Assembly: GCA_031263195.1 (NCBI GenBank) | Contig: JAISGD010000024.1 | Location: 62,001-126,000 of the forward strand | Direction: 5' to 3' | Length of the DNA stretch: 64,000 bases | Source: Campylobacteraceae bacterium | GTDB lineage: Bacteria; Campylobacterota; Campylobacteria; Campylobacterales; Campylobacteraceae | In this document: positions 31,364 through 42,397 of the stretch, in pieces | Layout of the letters: the number at the start of each line of letters is the position of its first letter | Numbering within the stretch: the stretch's first letter is position 1 | The notes under the pieces: model-generated | What the model was told of the DNA's origin: nothing | Databases searched by the model: none | The model's input: only the letters and a program-made list of their open reading frames with translations | Translations under genes and position numbers: made by a program

Positions 31364-32950
31364 TTAAAAAATATCATTATCGCTTGTATGTTTTATATCT
31401 ATATCGGCGACTTGCTCCTTTAAAATCCTTTTCAATACTTTACCTGTGGCGTTTTTCGGCAACTCTTTCGAGAAGAAAATATGCTTTGGAATTTTAAAAT
31501 TAGCGAGGTGTTGTTTTAAATATTTTTTGATTTGTAATTCATTCATAGGCTCAACTACATTATCTTTAAATTGGATAAATGCTACCACATCCTCATCGCC
31601 AAGTTCGCTTTTTTTACCTATTACAGCGGCGATTTCAACATCGTTTAATTGATATAAAATCTCTTCGATTTCGCGCGGATAGATATTTATTCCTTTTGAA
31701 ATTATCAAATCTTTTTTTCTGTCCACTATAAATAAAAAGCCGTCTTCATCAAGTTTTCCCAAATCTCCCGTTCTAACCCAACCGTTTATCAATGTCTCGG
31801 CGGTAGCTTCCGGTCTATTAAGATAGCCCTGCATAGCGCAGTCGCCTTTAACTATTATTTCACCCACTTCACCTAAGGGTAGCTCCATCATTTCATCATC
31901 TACTATTTTTATCTCATATCCGGGAAGTGCAGGTCCGACTGAAAGCGGCTTTTGCTTTTCAAGTCTATTTACAGCGACTGCAGGAGAGCATTCACTAAGT
32001 CCATAGCCTTCAAGCAAAACGCCGCGTGTAAATTTTTTACCAAAATCCAATAGAGATTTCTCGCTTAAAGGTGCACTGCCTGATATAAAAAGCCTGACTT
32101 TATGAAACCACATAAAATACCAGGGAATTTTTGCTTTTATAAGAGCATTATATACAGTGGGTACGCCTAAAAATATCGTTACTTTTTTTAAAAGCGTCTG
32201 TTTTAATATATTTGAAAAAGGAAAAACAGAGCGAATAACTACAACCGAAGAGTTGAAATATATAGGCAGCATCACCATAATCGTAAGTGTAAATGTATGA
32301 AACATCGGCAAATAGACGATAAATCTATCTTTTGGTTCTATTTTAAAAGCGATTTTCACTGCGACCATATTTGAAAGCATATTGCGGTAACTTAGCATAG
32401 CGCCTTTTGGTTTACCCGTTGTGCCCGAAGTATAAACTATGCAGGCGATATCGTCTATAGTGGGGCGTTTAGTTGGTGTATATGCGCTTTGTTGATGATT
32501 CATAATAGTCTTGTAGTTTAGGTTTTTATCATCATAGTATTCATACTCTTCCGTCCAAATGATGGCCTCTATTTTTGTGGAATTAAATAATCTTTTGGTC
32601 TCTTTGGCAAATGATGCGGATGAAAACAGCAGTTTTGCGCTGCAATCGTTTAGGATATGCTCAAACTCTTCGCGCTTCAAAAATGTATTTATTGGTACGC
32701 TTATCGCGCCGAGTTTCGAAAGCGCCAGCAAAGAGATGATAAACTCTTCGCTGTTCACGACTATGATAGCCGCCGTATCGCCCGCTCTTATACCAAACTC
32801 GTATAGAAAATCCGCCAAAATATCCACTTTTTGTTTCAGTTCGATATTGCTTATTTTCTGTTTGTCTATAAAGAACATAGTCTTTTTGGGATTTTCTTTG
32901 GCATTATGTTCTACCATTTCGTAAAAATTTTGAAAGTTATATCCTAACAT
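31364..32950 (-). CDS. AMP-dependent synthetase / long-chain acyl-CoA ligase
   Basis: YTSGTTGKPKGAMLSYRN; GYGLSECSPAVAVN; GWVRTGDLGKLDEDGFLFIVDRKKDLI; KNATGKVLKR. Confidence 0.9.
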   Translation of the reverse strand: MLGYNFQNFYEMVEHNAKENPKKTMFFIDKQKISNIELKQKVDILADFLYEFGIRAGDTAAIIVVNSEEFIISLLALSKLGAISVPINTFLKREEFEHILNDCSAKLLFSSASFAKETKRLFNSTKIEAIIWTEEYEYYDDKNLNYKTIMNHQQSAYTPTKRPTIDDIACIVYTSGTTGKPKGAMLSYRNMLSNMVAVKIAFKIEPKDRFIVYLPMFHTFTLTIMVMLPIYFNSSVVVIRSVFPFSNILKQTLLKKVTIFLGVPTVYNALIKAKIPWYFMWFHKVRLFISGSAPLSEKSLLDFGKKFTRGVLLEGYGLSECSPAVAVNRLEKQKPLSVGPALPGYEIKIVDDEMMELPLGEVGEIIVKGDCAMQGYLNRPEATAETLINGWVRTGDLGKLDEDGFLFIVDRKKDLIISKGINIYPREIEEILYQLNDVEIAAVIGKKSELGDEDVVAFIQFKDNVVEPMNELQIKKYLKQHLANFKIPKHIFFSKELPKNATGKVLKRILKEQVADIDIKHTSDNDIF

Positions 32951-32952
32951 AT

Positions 32953-34212
32953 TTAAAACCTGTATGTAAATGACATATTTAAAAGATGTGCGCTGCCATC
33001 GGTAAATTTGCCGTTAACGCCGTATTGGTTGGTTGCAATATTGCGCTCCTCTTTGTCCGAAAAGAGATATGCCATACCAATACTCATATCTTGATTTAAC
33101 TTATATTCAAAGCCTGCGGCGTAATTTTTAGAATCCGAATCCGGCAGTTCAAATGCTAAATTTTCACTTGGTGCCGGCGTTTTATCTATAGTAAATCCTG
33201 CCATTAGTTTTAGATTATCCGTCGCTTGATGCGTTACGCCAAGTCGAAAAGTATTGGAATCGCGCCAATTTTTCGGTTTTGCTTTACCAAAAAACTTTGT
33301 AGCCTCATTGCCACTCTCATTTGGAAAATTAAAATCTATCTGTTTAAACGCCGACCAGTAGACTCTCTCGTATACAAATTCAACCGTTGTTTTTTGAAAA
33401 AATGTGTAAGCAACAGCCAGATCAAGCACGGCGGGCAACGGAACTTCGACGTTTGCATCCCCATTATACGAATATATTGCATAATTCAAGTCTGCATCGC
33501 CACTTAAAGTCAAATTGACTTTTGAGCGATATGTTGCGGCAAATTTTAACTCTTCGGTTGGTCTGATGGAGAGCGCCAGATTGTATCCAAAATCAAACGA
33601 ATCTCCTTCCATGTCCATTTTAACAGGCTGTCCCATGCCATTTGCATCGCTTGCTACTTCACCTGTTGTATAAACAGCTCTCGCTCCAAATCCTATAGAT
33701 GCATAATCGTTTATCTTGTAAGCTGCCGTAGGATTAGCCTCTATAATTTTTAATGAGAATTTTTTTGCGCTCATGGCTTGATACGACGTATCCCATCGTT
33801 TTGCAAGACCTCCCGGAACCGCTACGGAAAAACCAAATCTCCAGTCATCATGATATACCGGCGTTACAAAATGCAAAAGCGGAGCTACTATATTTTCTGC
33901 TTTTGACTTGCCGTCATGTGAACCACCGAGTGAAGCATTATTGTCGGTATAAGTCATTTTCGGCAGATTTACATATGTAAGAAATAATTGAAGTTCACTT
34001 TTGTTTGGATCTAAAAACGCCATATTAGCAGGATTGTAGTAACTTGCGTCCGCTCCGTTTACCGCCGCGACATTTGCCGCGCCAAGAGCTAAACCGCTTA
34101 GAGATTGCTCAGGAATTTTATATCCCGAAGCCAATACCGATGAACTAAGAAGAGCCGATATAGCCAACGCTTGAACGCAAATTTGTTTTTGAAAGTTATT
34201 TGTACTTTTCAT
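32953..34212 (-). CDS. OmpP1/FadL-family outer membrane transporter
   Basis: GYKIPEQSLSGLALGAANVAAVNGADASYYNPANMAF; C-terminal aromatic (MSFTYRF). Confidence 0.9.
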   Translation of the reverse strand: MKSTNNFQKQICVQALAISALLSSSVLASGYKIPEQSLSGLALGAANVAAVNGADASYYNPANMAFLDPNKSELQLFLTYVNLPKMTYTDNNASLGGSHDGKSKAENIVAPLLHFVTPVYHDDWRFGFSVAVPGGLAKRWDTSYQAMSAKKFSLKIIEANPTAAYKINDYASIGFGARAVYTTGEVASDANGMGQPVKMDMEGDSFDFGYNLALSIRPTEELKFAATYRSKVNLTLSGDADLNYAIYSYNGDANVEVPLPAVLDLAVAYTFFQKTTVEFVYERVYWSAFKQIDFNFPNESGNEATKFFGKAKPKNWRDSNTFRLGVTHQATDNLKLMAGFTIDKTPAPSENLAFELPDSDSKNYAAGFEYKLNQDMSIGMAYLFSDKEERNIATNQYGVNGKFTDGSAHLLNMSFTYRF

Positions 34213-34228
34213 TAATTTAGTATCCCTT

Positions 34229-35086
34229 TTATCCCTTATTCGGGTTTTGTTGTAAACTGTAAAGCAGGTTTATCTCCTGCGCCCATATAGTTTCATCTAT
34301 TGTTTCCAAAATCAGCGGAATGTCGTCCATTCGCGCGTCATTCATAATAAATGAAAACGCTTCTAATCCCAATTCTCCTTTACCGATGCTCTCATGCCTG
34401 TCAACGCGACTTTGGAATTTTACCTTAGAATCGTTGATATGCATGCCCTTTAAATATTTAAATCCTATAATATTATCAAACTCTTGCATAGTTTTTTCAT
34501 AAACTTTTCTATTTCGTATATCATATCCCGATGTGAAAAGATGACAGGTATCTATGCAAACGCCTACACGTGATTTATCTGCGGAGTGTTCTATAAGATA
34601 GGCTAGATGTTCAAATCTATATCCAAGGTTGCTCCCTTGTCCGGCTGTATTCTCAGCTACGAGTGTAACGCCTGTACTTTTTTCCAAAACTTCATTCATA
34701 CAGTCAGATATGTTTTTCAAGCACTCTTCTTCGCTTATCTCTTTAAGGTGACTTCCGGGATGAAAATTTAATTTTTCAAGTCCTAACTCTTCACATCTTT
34801 GTACTTCGTCTAAAAACGCTTCAAACGATTTTTGTCTTTGCTCTTTGTTTGGGTGCCCTAAATTTATAAGATAGCTGTCGTGCGGCAGAACATATTTGGG
34901 TAGAATGCCAACTTCATCAAGCGCTTTTTTGAAAGCTTCTATCTGAGATTTTTCGAGTGGTTTTGCATTCCATTGACGTTGATTTTTGGTAAACAGAGCG
35001 AATGCTTTCGCATCTATGGCTTTAGCGTTAAACGGGGCGTTCTCTACTCCTCCACCAGCGCTTACATGTGCTCCTATGTATTTCAT
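34229..35086 (-). CDS. nfo: deoxyribonuclease IV (endonuclease IV)
   Basis: [38 protein letters not shown]. Confidence 0.95.
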   Translation of the reverse strand: MKYIGAHVSAGGGVENAPFNAKAIDAKAFALFTKNQRQWNAKPLEKSQIEAFKKALDEVGILPKYVLPHDSYLINLGHPNKEQRQKSFEAFLDEVQRCEELGLEKLNFHPGSHLKEISEEECLKNISDCMNEVLEKSTGVTLVAENTAGQGSNLGYRFEHLAYLIEHSADKSRVGVCIDTCHLFTSGYDIRNRKVYEKTMQEFDNIIGFKYLKGMHINDSKVKFQSRVDRHESIGKGELGLEAFSFIMNDARMDDIPLILETIDETIWAQEINLLYSLQQNPNKG

Positions 35087-35577
35087 TGCTCTTTTCCGAG
35101 TTTTGTTATTTGTATTATCACGCTATTTTGCAAATCACTAAATTCGGCACCACTCTTATTTACTTCATACGATATATCAAACTCTTCTGCTTCAGCGATA
35201 TGTTGAAAAAATCCGCTGTCTGTTTTTGTAAGATTATGAGATTTATATATAGGTTTTTGTGCCAAAATATCGTCTATCAACTCATTGTAATGCGGCTGTA
35301 AAAAGAGTTTTTCGTTAAAAATCCCTCGTGTCATACATTTATCGTTGATACATATATTGCCTGCAGATTTATAGTCCAGCACTGCAACGCCGCCTGAAAA
35401 TATTTGCAAGTTAGCGTATTTACCGCCTCTTTTGTAAAAACCTATGCCACTTAATTTTAAAGAAGGGGTTTTAACGAGAAGCTTAACCGGCTGTGAAGTC
35501 TCTATATTCTGTTCTTTGACGCTGCATGCGCTGAAAAAAAGCATAATTCCTGCAAACATTATAAAAAATCTATACAT
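35083..35577 (-). CDS. hypothetical lipoprotein
   Basis: [23 protein letters not shown] lipobox; start moved to the internal ATG. Confidence 0.65.
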   Translation of the reverse strand: MYRFFIMFAGIMLFFSACSVKEQNIETSQPVKLLVKTPSLKLSGIGFYKRGGKYANLQIFSGGVAVLDYKSAGNICINDKCMTRGIFNEKLFLQPHYNELIDDILAQKPIYKSHNLTKTDSGFFQHIAEAEEFDISYEVNKSGAEFSDLQNSVIIQITKLGKEQ

Positions 35578-35724
35578 AATATACTCCAAGTACAACTTTA
35601 AATTGCAAAAACAAACTAAAAAAGTTAAGCATTCTACCATAAATTCTTTTTACAAATATTTAAGGTATGCGTGTTATAATTCTACCCTTTGTTTTTATAT
35701 TCAAAATTAGCCGCTTCTAAATAC

Positions 35725-35799
35725 GGCCCATTCGTCTAACGGTTAGGACATCGCCCTTTCACGGCGGTAACACGAGTTCGAATCTCGTATGGGTCACCA
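35725..35799 (+). tRNA. tRNA-Glu (TTC)
   Basis: GGCCCATTCGTCTAACGGTTAGGACATCGCCCTTTCACGGCGGTAACACGAGTTCGAATCTCGTATGGGTCACCA; CCA encoded. Confidence 0.96.
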
Positions 35800-35892
35800 C
35801 TTACTGGATTTTATGTGCTTCTGTCGGATTATTGACTGCTATTTACTTTATTTATTTTATAGTTCCACGAATTATTTCGAGGGAATTTATAA

Positions 35893-37518
35893 ATGCGTAA
35901 AATATTTGTTGACAGTTCTTTTTTGATTATATCGCTCACGCTTTATTTTAGTTTTGTTTTAAATATAACTTTTTGGATTTATATTTATACTCATGTAGAT
36001 ATAACCGGCTTTAGTGTTGGATTATTTGTTTGCACGCTGCCGTTTTTTATATTTGCGCCTATGTGTATCATTTTTAATATACTAATGATTCCGTTTTTAG
36101 GCATATTTATTGCCTCTTTTCTTATGGTAATATCAGCTGCTGCGAGTTATATGATGTACTCATACGGTGTGTATATAGATTCAGATATGATACGAAATGT
36201 TTTTGAGACAAATACAAGAGAAGCTGTCGATTTAATGACGCCCTCATTTGTGTTGTGGACATTTTTTCTTGGGGTGGTTCCATCAATTTTCCTATTTTTG
36301 GTAAAAGTAAAATACAGATCGTTAAAGGATGAGTTGAAAAGACGTTTATTTATGATATTTTTGTCACTTATAATTGTAATTGCCATAACGGTTCTTTCTT
36401 ACAAAGAGTACGCTTCTTTCGGACGTAATAACAATCAAGTGAGAAAACTTATAATTCCCGTGAATTATATATACTCCGTATGGAAATATTTTAAAATAGA
36501 ATCTCTTGCTAACAGAAACTTTGAAAAGTTAGACCCTGAAGCGCAATTGATTCCCCATAAAGATTCAGCTTTGACTGTTATCATAATGATAATGGGAGAG
36601 ACAGCCAGAGCACAAAATTTCGCGCTAAGCGGGTATAGGAAAAACACAAATCCAACTCTTGTTAAAGAGGATATTATCTATTTTAATGACGTGACATCAT
36701 GCGGAACGGCTACCGCCATATCCGTTCCTTGCATATTTTCAAATATGAATAGAAAGTCATTTGATACAACAAGTGCCAAATTTACCGAAAATGTTTTGGA
36801 TTTGGCAAAAGAGTTGGGCTATAATGTTTTTTGGAGAGACAATAATGACGGTTGTAAGGGTGTATGCGACAGAGTAAATAATGAAGTTATGATAAAAACT
36901 CTAAGCAGTAACAAATACTGCGATGATAAAAGTTGTTATGACGAGGTATTGCTTGACGGATTGGAAGAGTATTTGCGCGATATAAAACAAGATACTTTTA
37001 TTGTATTGCATACAATGGGTTCACATGGTCCATCATATTATAAAAGATATCCTGATAAATTTCGGGTATTTGGACCCACGTGTGACACAGCTCAAATACA
37101 AGACTGTACAAAAGATGAGATTGTCAACACTTATGATAATACAATTGTTTATACCGATTATATCATCTCACAAACTATCAATATACTGAAAAAATTTTCA
37201 AATTATGAATCAGGATTGTTATATGTCTCCGATCATGGGGAGTCTTTGGGTGAAAAAAATATATATTTACATGGTTTGCCGTACGCTATAGCGCCTAAAG
37301 AGCAGACGAGCGTACCGATGATTTTATGGATGTCGGAGAATATGAAAAAGTATGACCATATAGACTATAACTGCATGAAAAACGATGCTAAAACCAAGAG
37401 CTACAGTCATGACAATTTGTTTCACTCAATTTTAGGGTTACTGAAGATAAAGACAAAAGTTTACGATAAAAATCTTGACATGTTTGAAAGTTGCCGCACT
37501 CAAGCGCTGCTGCATTAA
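35893..37518 (+). CDS. phosphoethanolamine transferase (EptA/sulfatase family)
   Basis: N-terminal TMs; GETARAQNFALSGYRKNTNP; YVSDHGESLGEKNIYLHGLPYAIAP. Confidence 0.93.
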   Translation: MRKIFVDSSFLIISLTLYFSFVLNITFWIYIYTHVDITGFSVGLFVCTLPFFIFAPMCIIFNILMIPFLGIFIASFLMVISAAASYMMYSYGVYIDSDMIRNVFETNTREAVDLMTPSFVLWTFFLGVVPSIFLFLVKVKYRSLKDELKRRLFMIFLSLIIVIAITVLSYKEYASFGRNNNQVRKLIIPVNYIYSVWKYFKIESLANRNFEKLDPEAQLIPHKDSALTVIIMIMGETARAQNFALSGYRKNTNPTLVKEDIIYFNDVTSCGTATAISVPCIFSNMNRKSFDTTSAKFTENVLDLAKELGYNVFWRDNNDGCKGVCDRVNNEVMIKTLSSNKYCDDKSCYDEVLLDGLEEYLRDIKQDTFIVLHTMGSHGPSYYKRYPDKFRVFGPTCDTAQIQDCTKDEIVNTYDNTIVYTDYIISQTINILKKFSNYESGLLYVSDHGESLGEKNIYLHGLPYAIAPKEQTSVPMILWMSENMKKYDHIDYNCMKNDAKTKSYSHDNLFHSILGLLKIKTKVYDKNLDMFESCRTQALLH

Positions 37519-37685
37519 GTTCAAGGTTTTACGCAGTTAAAAGAGAAACTATCAATAAGCCTATTGCAATATTTGCTGATAAAAAGTGTGGCATCATAAT
37601 AATCTGTAAGATTGAAAATTTAATATTTAAAACAAAAATGGAGACAATAAATATTAAAATTATTTAAGGTTCAGTGATTTTTGAA

Positions 37686-37770
37686 TGGTGCGGATGAAGA
37701 GACTCGAACTCCCATGCCTTGCGGCGCCAGATCCTAAGTCTGGTGTGTCTACCAATTTCACCACATCCGC
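37686..37770 (-). tRNA. tRNA-Leu (TAG)
   Basis: GCGGATGTGGTGAAATTGGTAGACACACCAGACTTAGGATCTGGCGCCGCAAGGCATGGGAGTTCGAGTCTCTTCATCCGCACCA. Confidence 0.94.
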
Positions 37771-37958
37771 ATAACAATAATAAAAAGCGTGTATTAAAAC
37801 GCTGATAAAATTTCTTTTTTCAAAACGCAAATTTATTTGATGTGAAGTTAAAAACTCCGTATCCAACTTACTTTCTAAAAAAATTTTCATAAAAGCAAAC
37901 AAACTTCGAGGATTTAAAAGAACACATGTTTCTGACGCACTTCCTCAAACAAAATCAA

Positions 37959-38035
37959 TGGTACGCCCAAGAGGATTCGAACCTCTGACCTACGGCTTAG
38001 AAGGCCGTTGCTCTATCCAGCTGAGCTATGAGCGC
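37959..38035 (-). tRNA. tRNA-Arg (TCT)
   Basis: GCGCTCATAGCTCAGCTGGATAGAGCAACGGCCTTCTAAGCCGTAGGTCAGAGGTTCGAATCCTCTTGGGCGTACCA. Confidence 0.95.
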
Positions 38036-38101
38036 ATTTTATCGTTTAGCAAGCCAGCATTGTTTCAAACTATATTAAAACAAGCCTCTTTTATTGCTCA
38101 A

Positions 38102-38178
38102 TGGTACGCTCGATAGGAGTCGAACCTACAACCTACAGATCCGAAGTCTGTTGCTCTATCCAATTGAGCTACGAGCGC
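38102..38178 (-). tRNA. tRNA-Arg (TCG)
   Basis: GCGCTCGTAGCTCAATTGGATAGAGCAACAGACTTCGGATCTGTAGGTTGTAGGTTCGACTCCTATCGAGCGTACCA. Confidence 0.94.
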
Positions 38179-38181
38179 AAA

Positions 38182-38258
38182 TGGGGTGAGTTGTGGGGAT
38201 TGAACCCACGACCCTCAGGACCACAATCTGATGCTCTACCGACTGAGCTAAACTCACC
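38182..38258 (-). tRNA. tRNA-His (GTG)
   Basis: GGTGAGTTTAGCTCAGTCGGTAGAGCATCAGATTGTGGTCCTGAGGGTCGTGGGTTCAATCCCCACAACTCACCCCA, with G-1. Confidence 0.94.
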
Positions 38259-38267
38259 ATTAAATAC

Positions 38268-38344
<77 letters not shown>

Positions 38345-38429
38345 AAAATAAAAAACAAGGCTGAAAGTTTACACAAAACATTTGTTTTTGTCAAGACTTT
38401 TTGCTTTCATTAATCAATTTATGACTGTT

Positions 38430-39218
38430 TTATGCACCGTTAAATCTGATAATTCCATTATCCGGACTACTTGCTGTTGCAAATGGCTTTTTTGCCATTC
38501 TGCCGGATAGATAACTACCGCGTCCCGCTATCACTGCGTGTTTCATCGCTTTTGCCATTATAATAGGCTCTTTTGCGTAAGCTAAAGCACTATTTGTCAA
38601 AACTGCGTCTGCGCCTGTCTCCATAGCTATAACTGCGTCACTGGCGCAGCCTATACCTGCATCTACTATAACCGGTACTTTTACAGCTTCTTTGATAAAT
38701 ATAATATTGTATCTGTTTTGTATGCCAAGACCGCTGCCAATTGGCGCGGCGAGCGGCATCACAGCGGCACTTCCGGCATTTTCCAATCTTTTTGCCGTTA
38801 TCGGGTCGTCATTTGTATAAGACATTACGGTAAAGTCGTCTTTTGCCAAAATTTCACATGCTTTTAGAGTCTCTATGATATCAGGATAAAGAGTTTTGGC
38901 AGTATCGCCTATAATCTCAAGTTTTATCAAATCAAGCCCTATTGCATCCCTTACCATACGAAAAAGCGCTACGGCTTCTTCGGCTTTGACACAACCTGCG
39001 GAATTAGGCAAAAGTGTTATGTTCGTACCGTTAAAATAGTCTGTCAAATTTTCTTCGTTCTTATTTGTGATATTTACCCGTCTTACCGCGACAGTAATAA
39101 GATTTGAACCGCTTGCCAATGTAGCCTCTTTTGTTGTCTGGAAATCTTTATATTTACCGCTTCCAACTATCAAACGACTCTCAAATTCATATTTTCCAAC
39201 TTTCAACGTATCTTTCAT
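38430..39218 (-). CDS. thiG: thiazole synthase
   Basis: [60 protein letters not shown]. Confidence 0.94.
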   Translation of the reverse strand: MKDTLKVGKYEFESRLIVGSGKYKDFQTTKEATLASGSNLITVAVRRVNITNKNEENLTDYFNGTNITLLPNSAGCVKAEEAVALFRMVRDAIGLDLIKLEIIGDTAKTLYPDIIETLKACEILAKDDFTVMSYTNDDPITAKRLENAGSAAVMPLAAPIGSGLGIQNRYNIIFIKEAVKVPVIVDAGIGCASDAVIAMETGADAVLTNSALAYAKEPIIMAKAMKHAVIAGRGSYLSGRMAKKPFATASSPDNGIIRFNGA

Positions 39219-39219
39219 T

Positions 39220-39945
39220 TTATTCTTCCTTATTTTTTGATTGTGCGTAAATATTGAGAGACTCTACTGCCAAAGCGAAAGCCATAGCAAAATATATATA
39301 CCCTTTTGGTATATAAAATCCCGCTCCGTCTGCCATTAACGCTACCCCCACAAGTATCAAAAATGATAAAGCCATCATCTTTAAAGTTGGATGAGCATCT
39401 ATAAAATCACTTATTGTTTTTGAGGCCGCCATCATTACAATAACAGCTATCACGACGGCCAATATCATTATCTCTATTTGATTTGCCATACCGACGGCGG
39501 TTATAACAGAATCAAGCGAAAAGATAATATCCAAAAGTGCTATCTGTATCAAAACACCGATGAAATTTTTCGCCGCTTTAATTGTTTTTGTATTTTTATG
39601 CGGTTCTATATCGTTGTGAATTTCCAATGTAGCTTTGGCTATCAAAAAGAGTCCGCCTAGTATAAGTATCAAATCGCGTCCTGAGAAACCATGTCCGAGC
39701 AGTTCAAACAGCGGTTTTGTCAATTTCATTATCCAAAAAAGCGACAACAAAAGCAATATCCTTGTTGCCATAGCTAAAGATAAGCCCAAAATTCGTGCTT
39801 TTTGTTGTCTGTCTTTTGGCAGTTTGCTCACCAAAATAGCTATAAAGATGATATTATCAATGCCTAGAATTATCTCAAGCCCTGTTAATGTTGCCAATGC
39901 AACCCACGCTTGAGGGTCGCTTATCCAGCCCAAAAGCTCCATCAA
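39220..39945 (-). CDS. TerC-family membrane protein
   Basis: [34 protein letters not shown]. Confidence 0.92.
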   Translation of the reverse strand: MMELLGWISDPQAWVALATLTGLEIILGIDNIIFIAILVSKLPKDRQQKARILGLSLAMATRILLLLSLFWIMKLTKPLFELLGHGFSGRDLILILGGLFLIAKATLEIHNDIEPHKNTKTIKAAKNFIGVLIQIALLDIIFSLDSVITAVGMANQIEIMILAVVIAVIVMMAASKTISDFIDAHPTLKMMALSFLILVGVALMADGAGFYIPKGYIYFAMAFALAVESLNIYAQSKNKEE

Positions 39946-40030
39946 TTTTCTCCTTCAAAGACAGAAGTATATCAAAGTTTTTCAATCCAGACAATGAAAT
40001 TTGACTTACTTCAAAACCATACACTTGCTT

Positions 40031-40606
40031 TTATGAGCTTAGTATACTTATTACTGTTTTTGGTAAAATCTCATACTCTATCTCGTGGATATTTGCCTCG
40101 TACTCTTCATAACTCATATTCTCTTTGCACGTAAAACTTTTTTGCGCTATCACCTCTCCGCCGTCAAGTTCCTCATTAACAAAATGCACGCTGGCACCCG
40201 CCTCTTTCGCCTTCGCGACATAACTTTGACGTATCGCATCGGCTCCTTTAAAAAGCGGCAATAACGAAGGATGTATATTGATAGCTTTCACATTTCTTGT
40301 AAAATACGGAGTTAAAATCCGCATAAATCCAGCCAAAACGCATAAATCAATCTCATATGATTTTATAATCTCGACCAATTTTTTATCAAAATCCGCTCTT
40401 TGAGGGTAGTCGCTGTGCTTTAATATCACAGGTTCCACGCCGTATTTACAAGATTTTGCTATGCCAAGCGCCTCTTCTTTGTTGCAAATAGTTAAAACAA
40501 TCTCTATCTTTGTGCCGTTAAATACTCTGTCGTGGATTTTTAAAAATAGATTTTCCAAATTTGTCCCCGAACCGCTGAAAAGAACCGCAATTTTTTTTGT
40601 AACCAT
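40031..40606 (-). CDS. purN: phosphoribosylglycinamide formyltransferase
   Basis: KIAVLFSGSGTNLENL; AGFMRILTPYFTRNVKAINIHPSLLPLFKGADAIRQ; start moved to the internal ATG. Confidence 0.92.
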   Translation of the reverse strand: MVTKKIAVLFSGSGTNLENLFLKIHDRVFNGTKIEIVLTICNKEEALGIAKSCKYGVEPVILKHSDYPQRADFDKKLVEIIKSYEIDLCVLAGFMRILTPYFTRNVKAINIHPSLLPLFKGADAIRQSYVAKAKEAGASVHFVNEELDGGEVIAQKSFTCKENMSYEEYEANIHEIEYEILPKTVISILSS

Positions 40607-40682
40607 AAAATCCCTTAATCTTATTTTGAAAAATATTGTATTTATAACAATGTCTTGAAATTTAGCGCATCGCGGCAAAAAT

Positions 40683-42053
40683 TCACTTTTGCAGCAACTT
40701 AATCTTTTCTATCAAACCTTCCGGAGTTAGCGCATAATTATTTGTCTCAAAACTTAAACTTGCTAACGCGTGAGCTAACACTCCGCTAACCGCAGCGTTT
40801 AGAGGAGAATAATTTTGAGCAAGCAAAGCGCCTATAAGACCCGCTAAAATATCGCCGCTGCCGCCTTTTGCCAAAGCTTGAGTACCAAACCGACAAACAT
40901 ATAAAACGCTATTTTGAGCGATGATAGTGTTAGCACCTTTCAAAACCAAAACGCCGCTAAATTTGAGCGAAAACTCTTTAGCCCAAAAAAACCTTCTTTG
41001 TTGTATCTCTTCTACGCTTATCTTTCCAAAACCAAATATTTCAAGCAAACTTGAAAATTCCTTCGGATGCGGCGTTATAACGCATTTTGGGCTATCCCAC
41101 TCTCTAATTCTCTTATCATAGCATAGATCCGCGTCTATAACAAACGGTACATTCTCAAACCATGAAGCGTCCATCTCTCTATTTCCAAAACCCATTCCTG
41201 CTATTACAGCGGTGGTTTTATCGGGAAGTTTTTCAGCTTGCATCAATGAAGGATTAAATTCAAAAAGTTTCTCTTTAACTAACAAACTAACAAGTCCCGC
41301 GCCAAAACTAAGAGCCGTTAGTCCAGACAATATCGAAGCTCCCGCTTTTTCGCCGCTAACAATTGCAAGGTGTCCAAAATCTCCTTTATTGCTATTTTTG
41401 CGTTCTCTTATCGGCAAAACCAAATCGTCTTTTTCAAGTAAAAACATATCCGTCTCATCTTCAAATTCGCTTCTATCCACGCCCAAATCGCAACAAATAA
41501 TCTCTCCTGCATAATCTTTCGTGAAATCCTCAAACAAAACCGCTTTCAAAGCGCCCATAGTAAGCGTAAAATCGGCTTTAAAAGGCGTTTGCGAATATAT
41601 CGCGGTCGGTATGTCGCAAGCGATTTTTAACCCTTTTTGAGTATTTACATGTAAAAGCAAATTTTCCAAATCTTTATCTATTGCGTTTTTTTGCCCGCTT
41701 CCCAATATGCAATCTATGTAAATATCGGCACTCTTTGGCAAAGTTTTTAAAATCTTTACATGTAAGGATTTTAAACGCGAGAACTGGAGTTTGGCAAGAG
41801 GCGATTTTGGAGGATAAAAGCAAAAAACCGATACGTTGAAACTGCCGACAAGCATTCTCGCCGCCGCAAACCCATCCGCGCCGTTATTGCCGCCGCCGCA
41901 AAGAAAAAGAATATCAGCGCCTTTTTTAGCTTTTGTCTTGATAAACTCCGCTATACCGCGCGCCGCATTTTCCATCAATATCTCTTCGTTTAAGAGAAAT
42001 TTTGTTTGCGCTCGTTTATCCAGAATATCGGTTTTGTGAAAAATCTTTTGCAT
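40683..42053 (-). CDS. bifunctional NAD(P)H-hydrate epimerase / dehydratase
   Basis: YjeF_N-like FLCGGGNNGADGFAAARML and carbohydrate kinase-like GTQALAKGGSGDILAGLIGALLAQ. Confidence 0.9.
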   Translation of the reverse strand: MQKIFHKTDILDKRAQTKFLLNEEILMENAARGIAEFIKTKAKKGADILFLCGGGNNGADGFAAARMLVGSFNVSVFCFYPPKSPLAKLQFSRLKSLHVKILKTLPKSADIYIDCILGSGQKNAIDKDLENLLLHVNTQKGLKIACDIPTAIYSQTPFKADFTLTMGALKAVLFEDFTKDYAGEIICCDLGVDRSEFEDETDMFLLEKDDLVLPIRERKNSNKGDFGHLAIVSGEKAGASILSGLTALSFGAGLVSLLVKEKLFEFNPSLMQAEKLPDKTTAVIAGMGFGNREMDASWFENVPFVIDADLCYDKRIREWDSPKCVITPHPKEFSSLLEIFGFGKISVEEIQQRRFFWAKEFSLKFSGVLVLKGANTIIAQNSVLYVCRFGTQALAKGGSGDILAGLIGALLAQNYSPLNAAVSGVLAHALASLSFETNNYALTPEGLIEKIKLLQK

Positions 42054-42186
42054 GGTAAAATCCGATTTGAAATGGCTAATTATACTAAAAAACTCAAAAA
42101 TTTACCGTAAAATATAAATTTTCACTCTGTACATGTAGATGCTTTAAATATTTTATATTTTAGAGATTTTGAAAACTGCAACTTAA

Positions 42187-42228
42187 TCATTGCGAGGAAG
42201 GAGCGCAGCGATTGACGAAGCAGTCCAT
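42187..42228. repeat. MITE-like repeat
   Basis: tcattgcgaggaaggagcgcagcgattgacgaagcagtccat. Confidence 0.75.
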
Positions 42229-42235
42229 ATTCTTC

Positions 42236-42273
42236 CGTCATTGCGAGCTGACGAAGTCAGCGCGGCAATCCAT
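42236..42273. repeat. MITE-like repeat (CTGAC/GTCAG inner stem)
   Basis: cgtcattgcgagctgacgaagtcagcgcggcaatccat. Confidence 0.8.
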
Positions 42274-42300
42274 AATTCCAAAATATTCTAAGTAGGGCGT

Positions 42301-42337
42301 GGATTGCTTCGTCGCTAACGCTCCTCACAATGACGGA
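42301..42337. repeat. MITE-like repeat, reverse orientation
   Basis: ggattgcttcgtcgctaacgctcctcacaatgacgga. Confidence 0.8.
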
Positions 42338-42397
42338 AGGTGAAAATAACAAAAGGATAAGCGAGCCTCTGCCTCGCTTATCCCGAATATTTAAAAC

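Noticed and set aside
37619-37658. AT-only inverted repeat TTTAATATTTA/TAAATATTAAA
   Set aside because: No GC pairs; expected by chance in AT-rich intergenic DNA.
37660-37902. ORF track entry on - strand containing YADVVKLVDTPDLGSGAARHGSSSLFIRTIQ
   Set aside because: It is a read-through of the tRNA-Leu gene, a classic spurious ORF.
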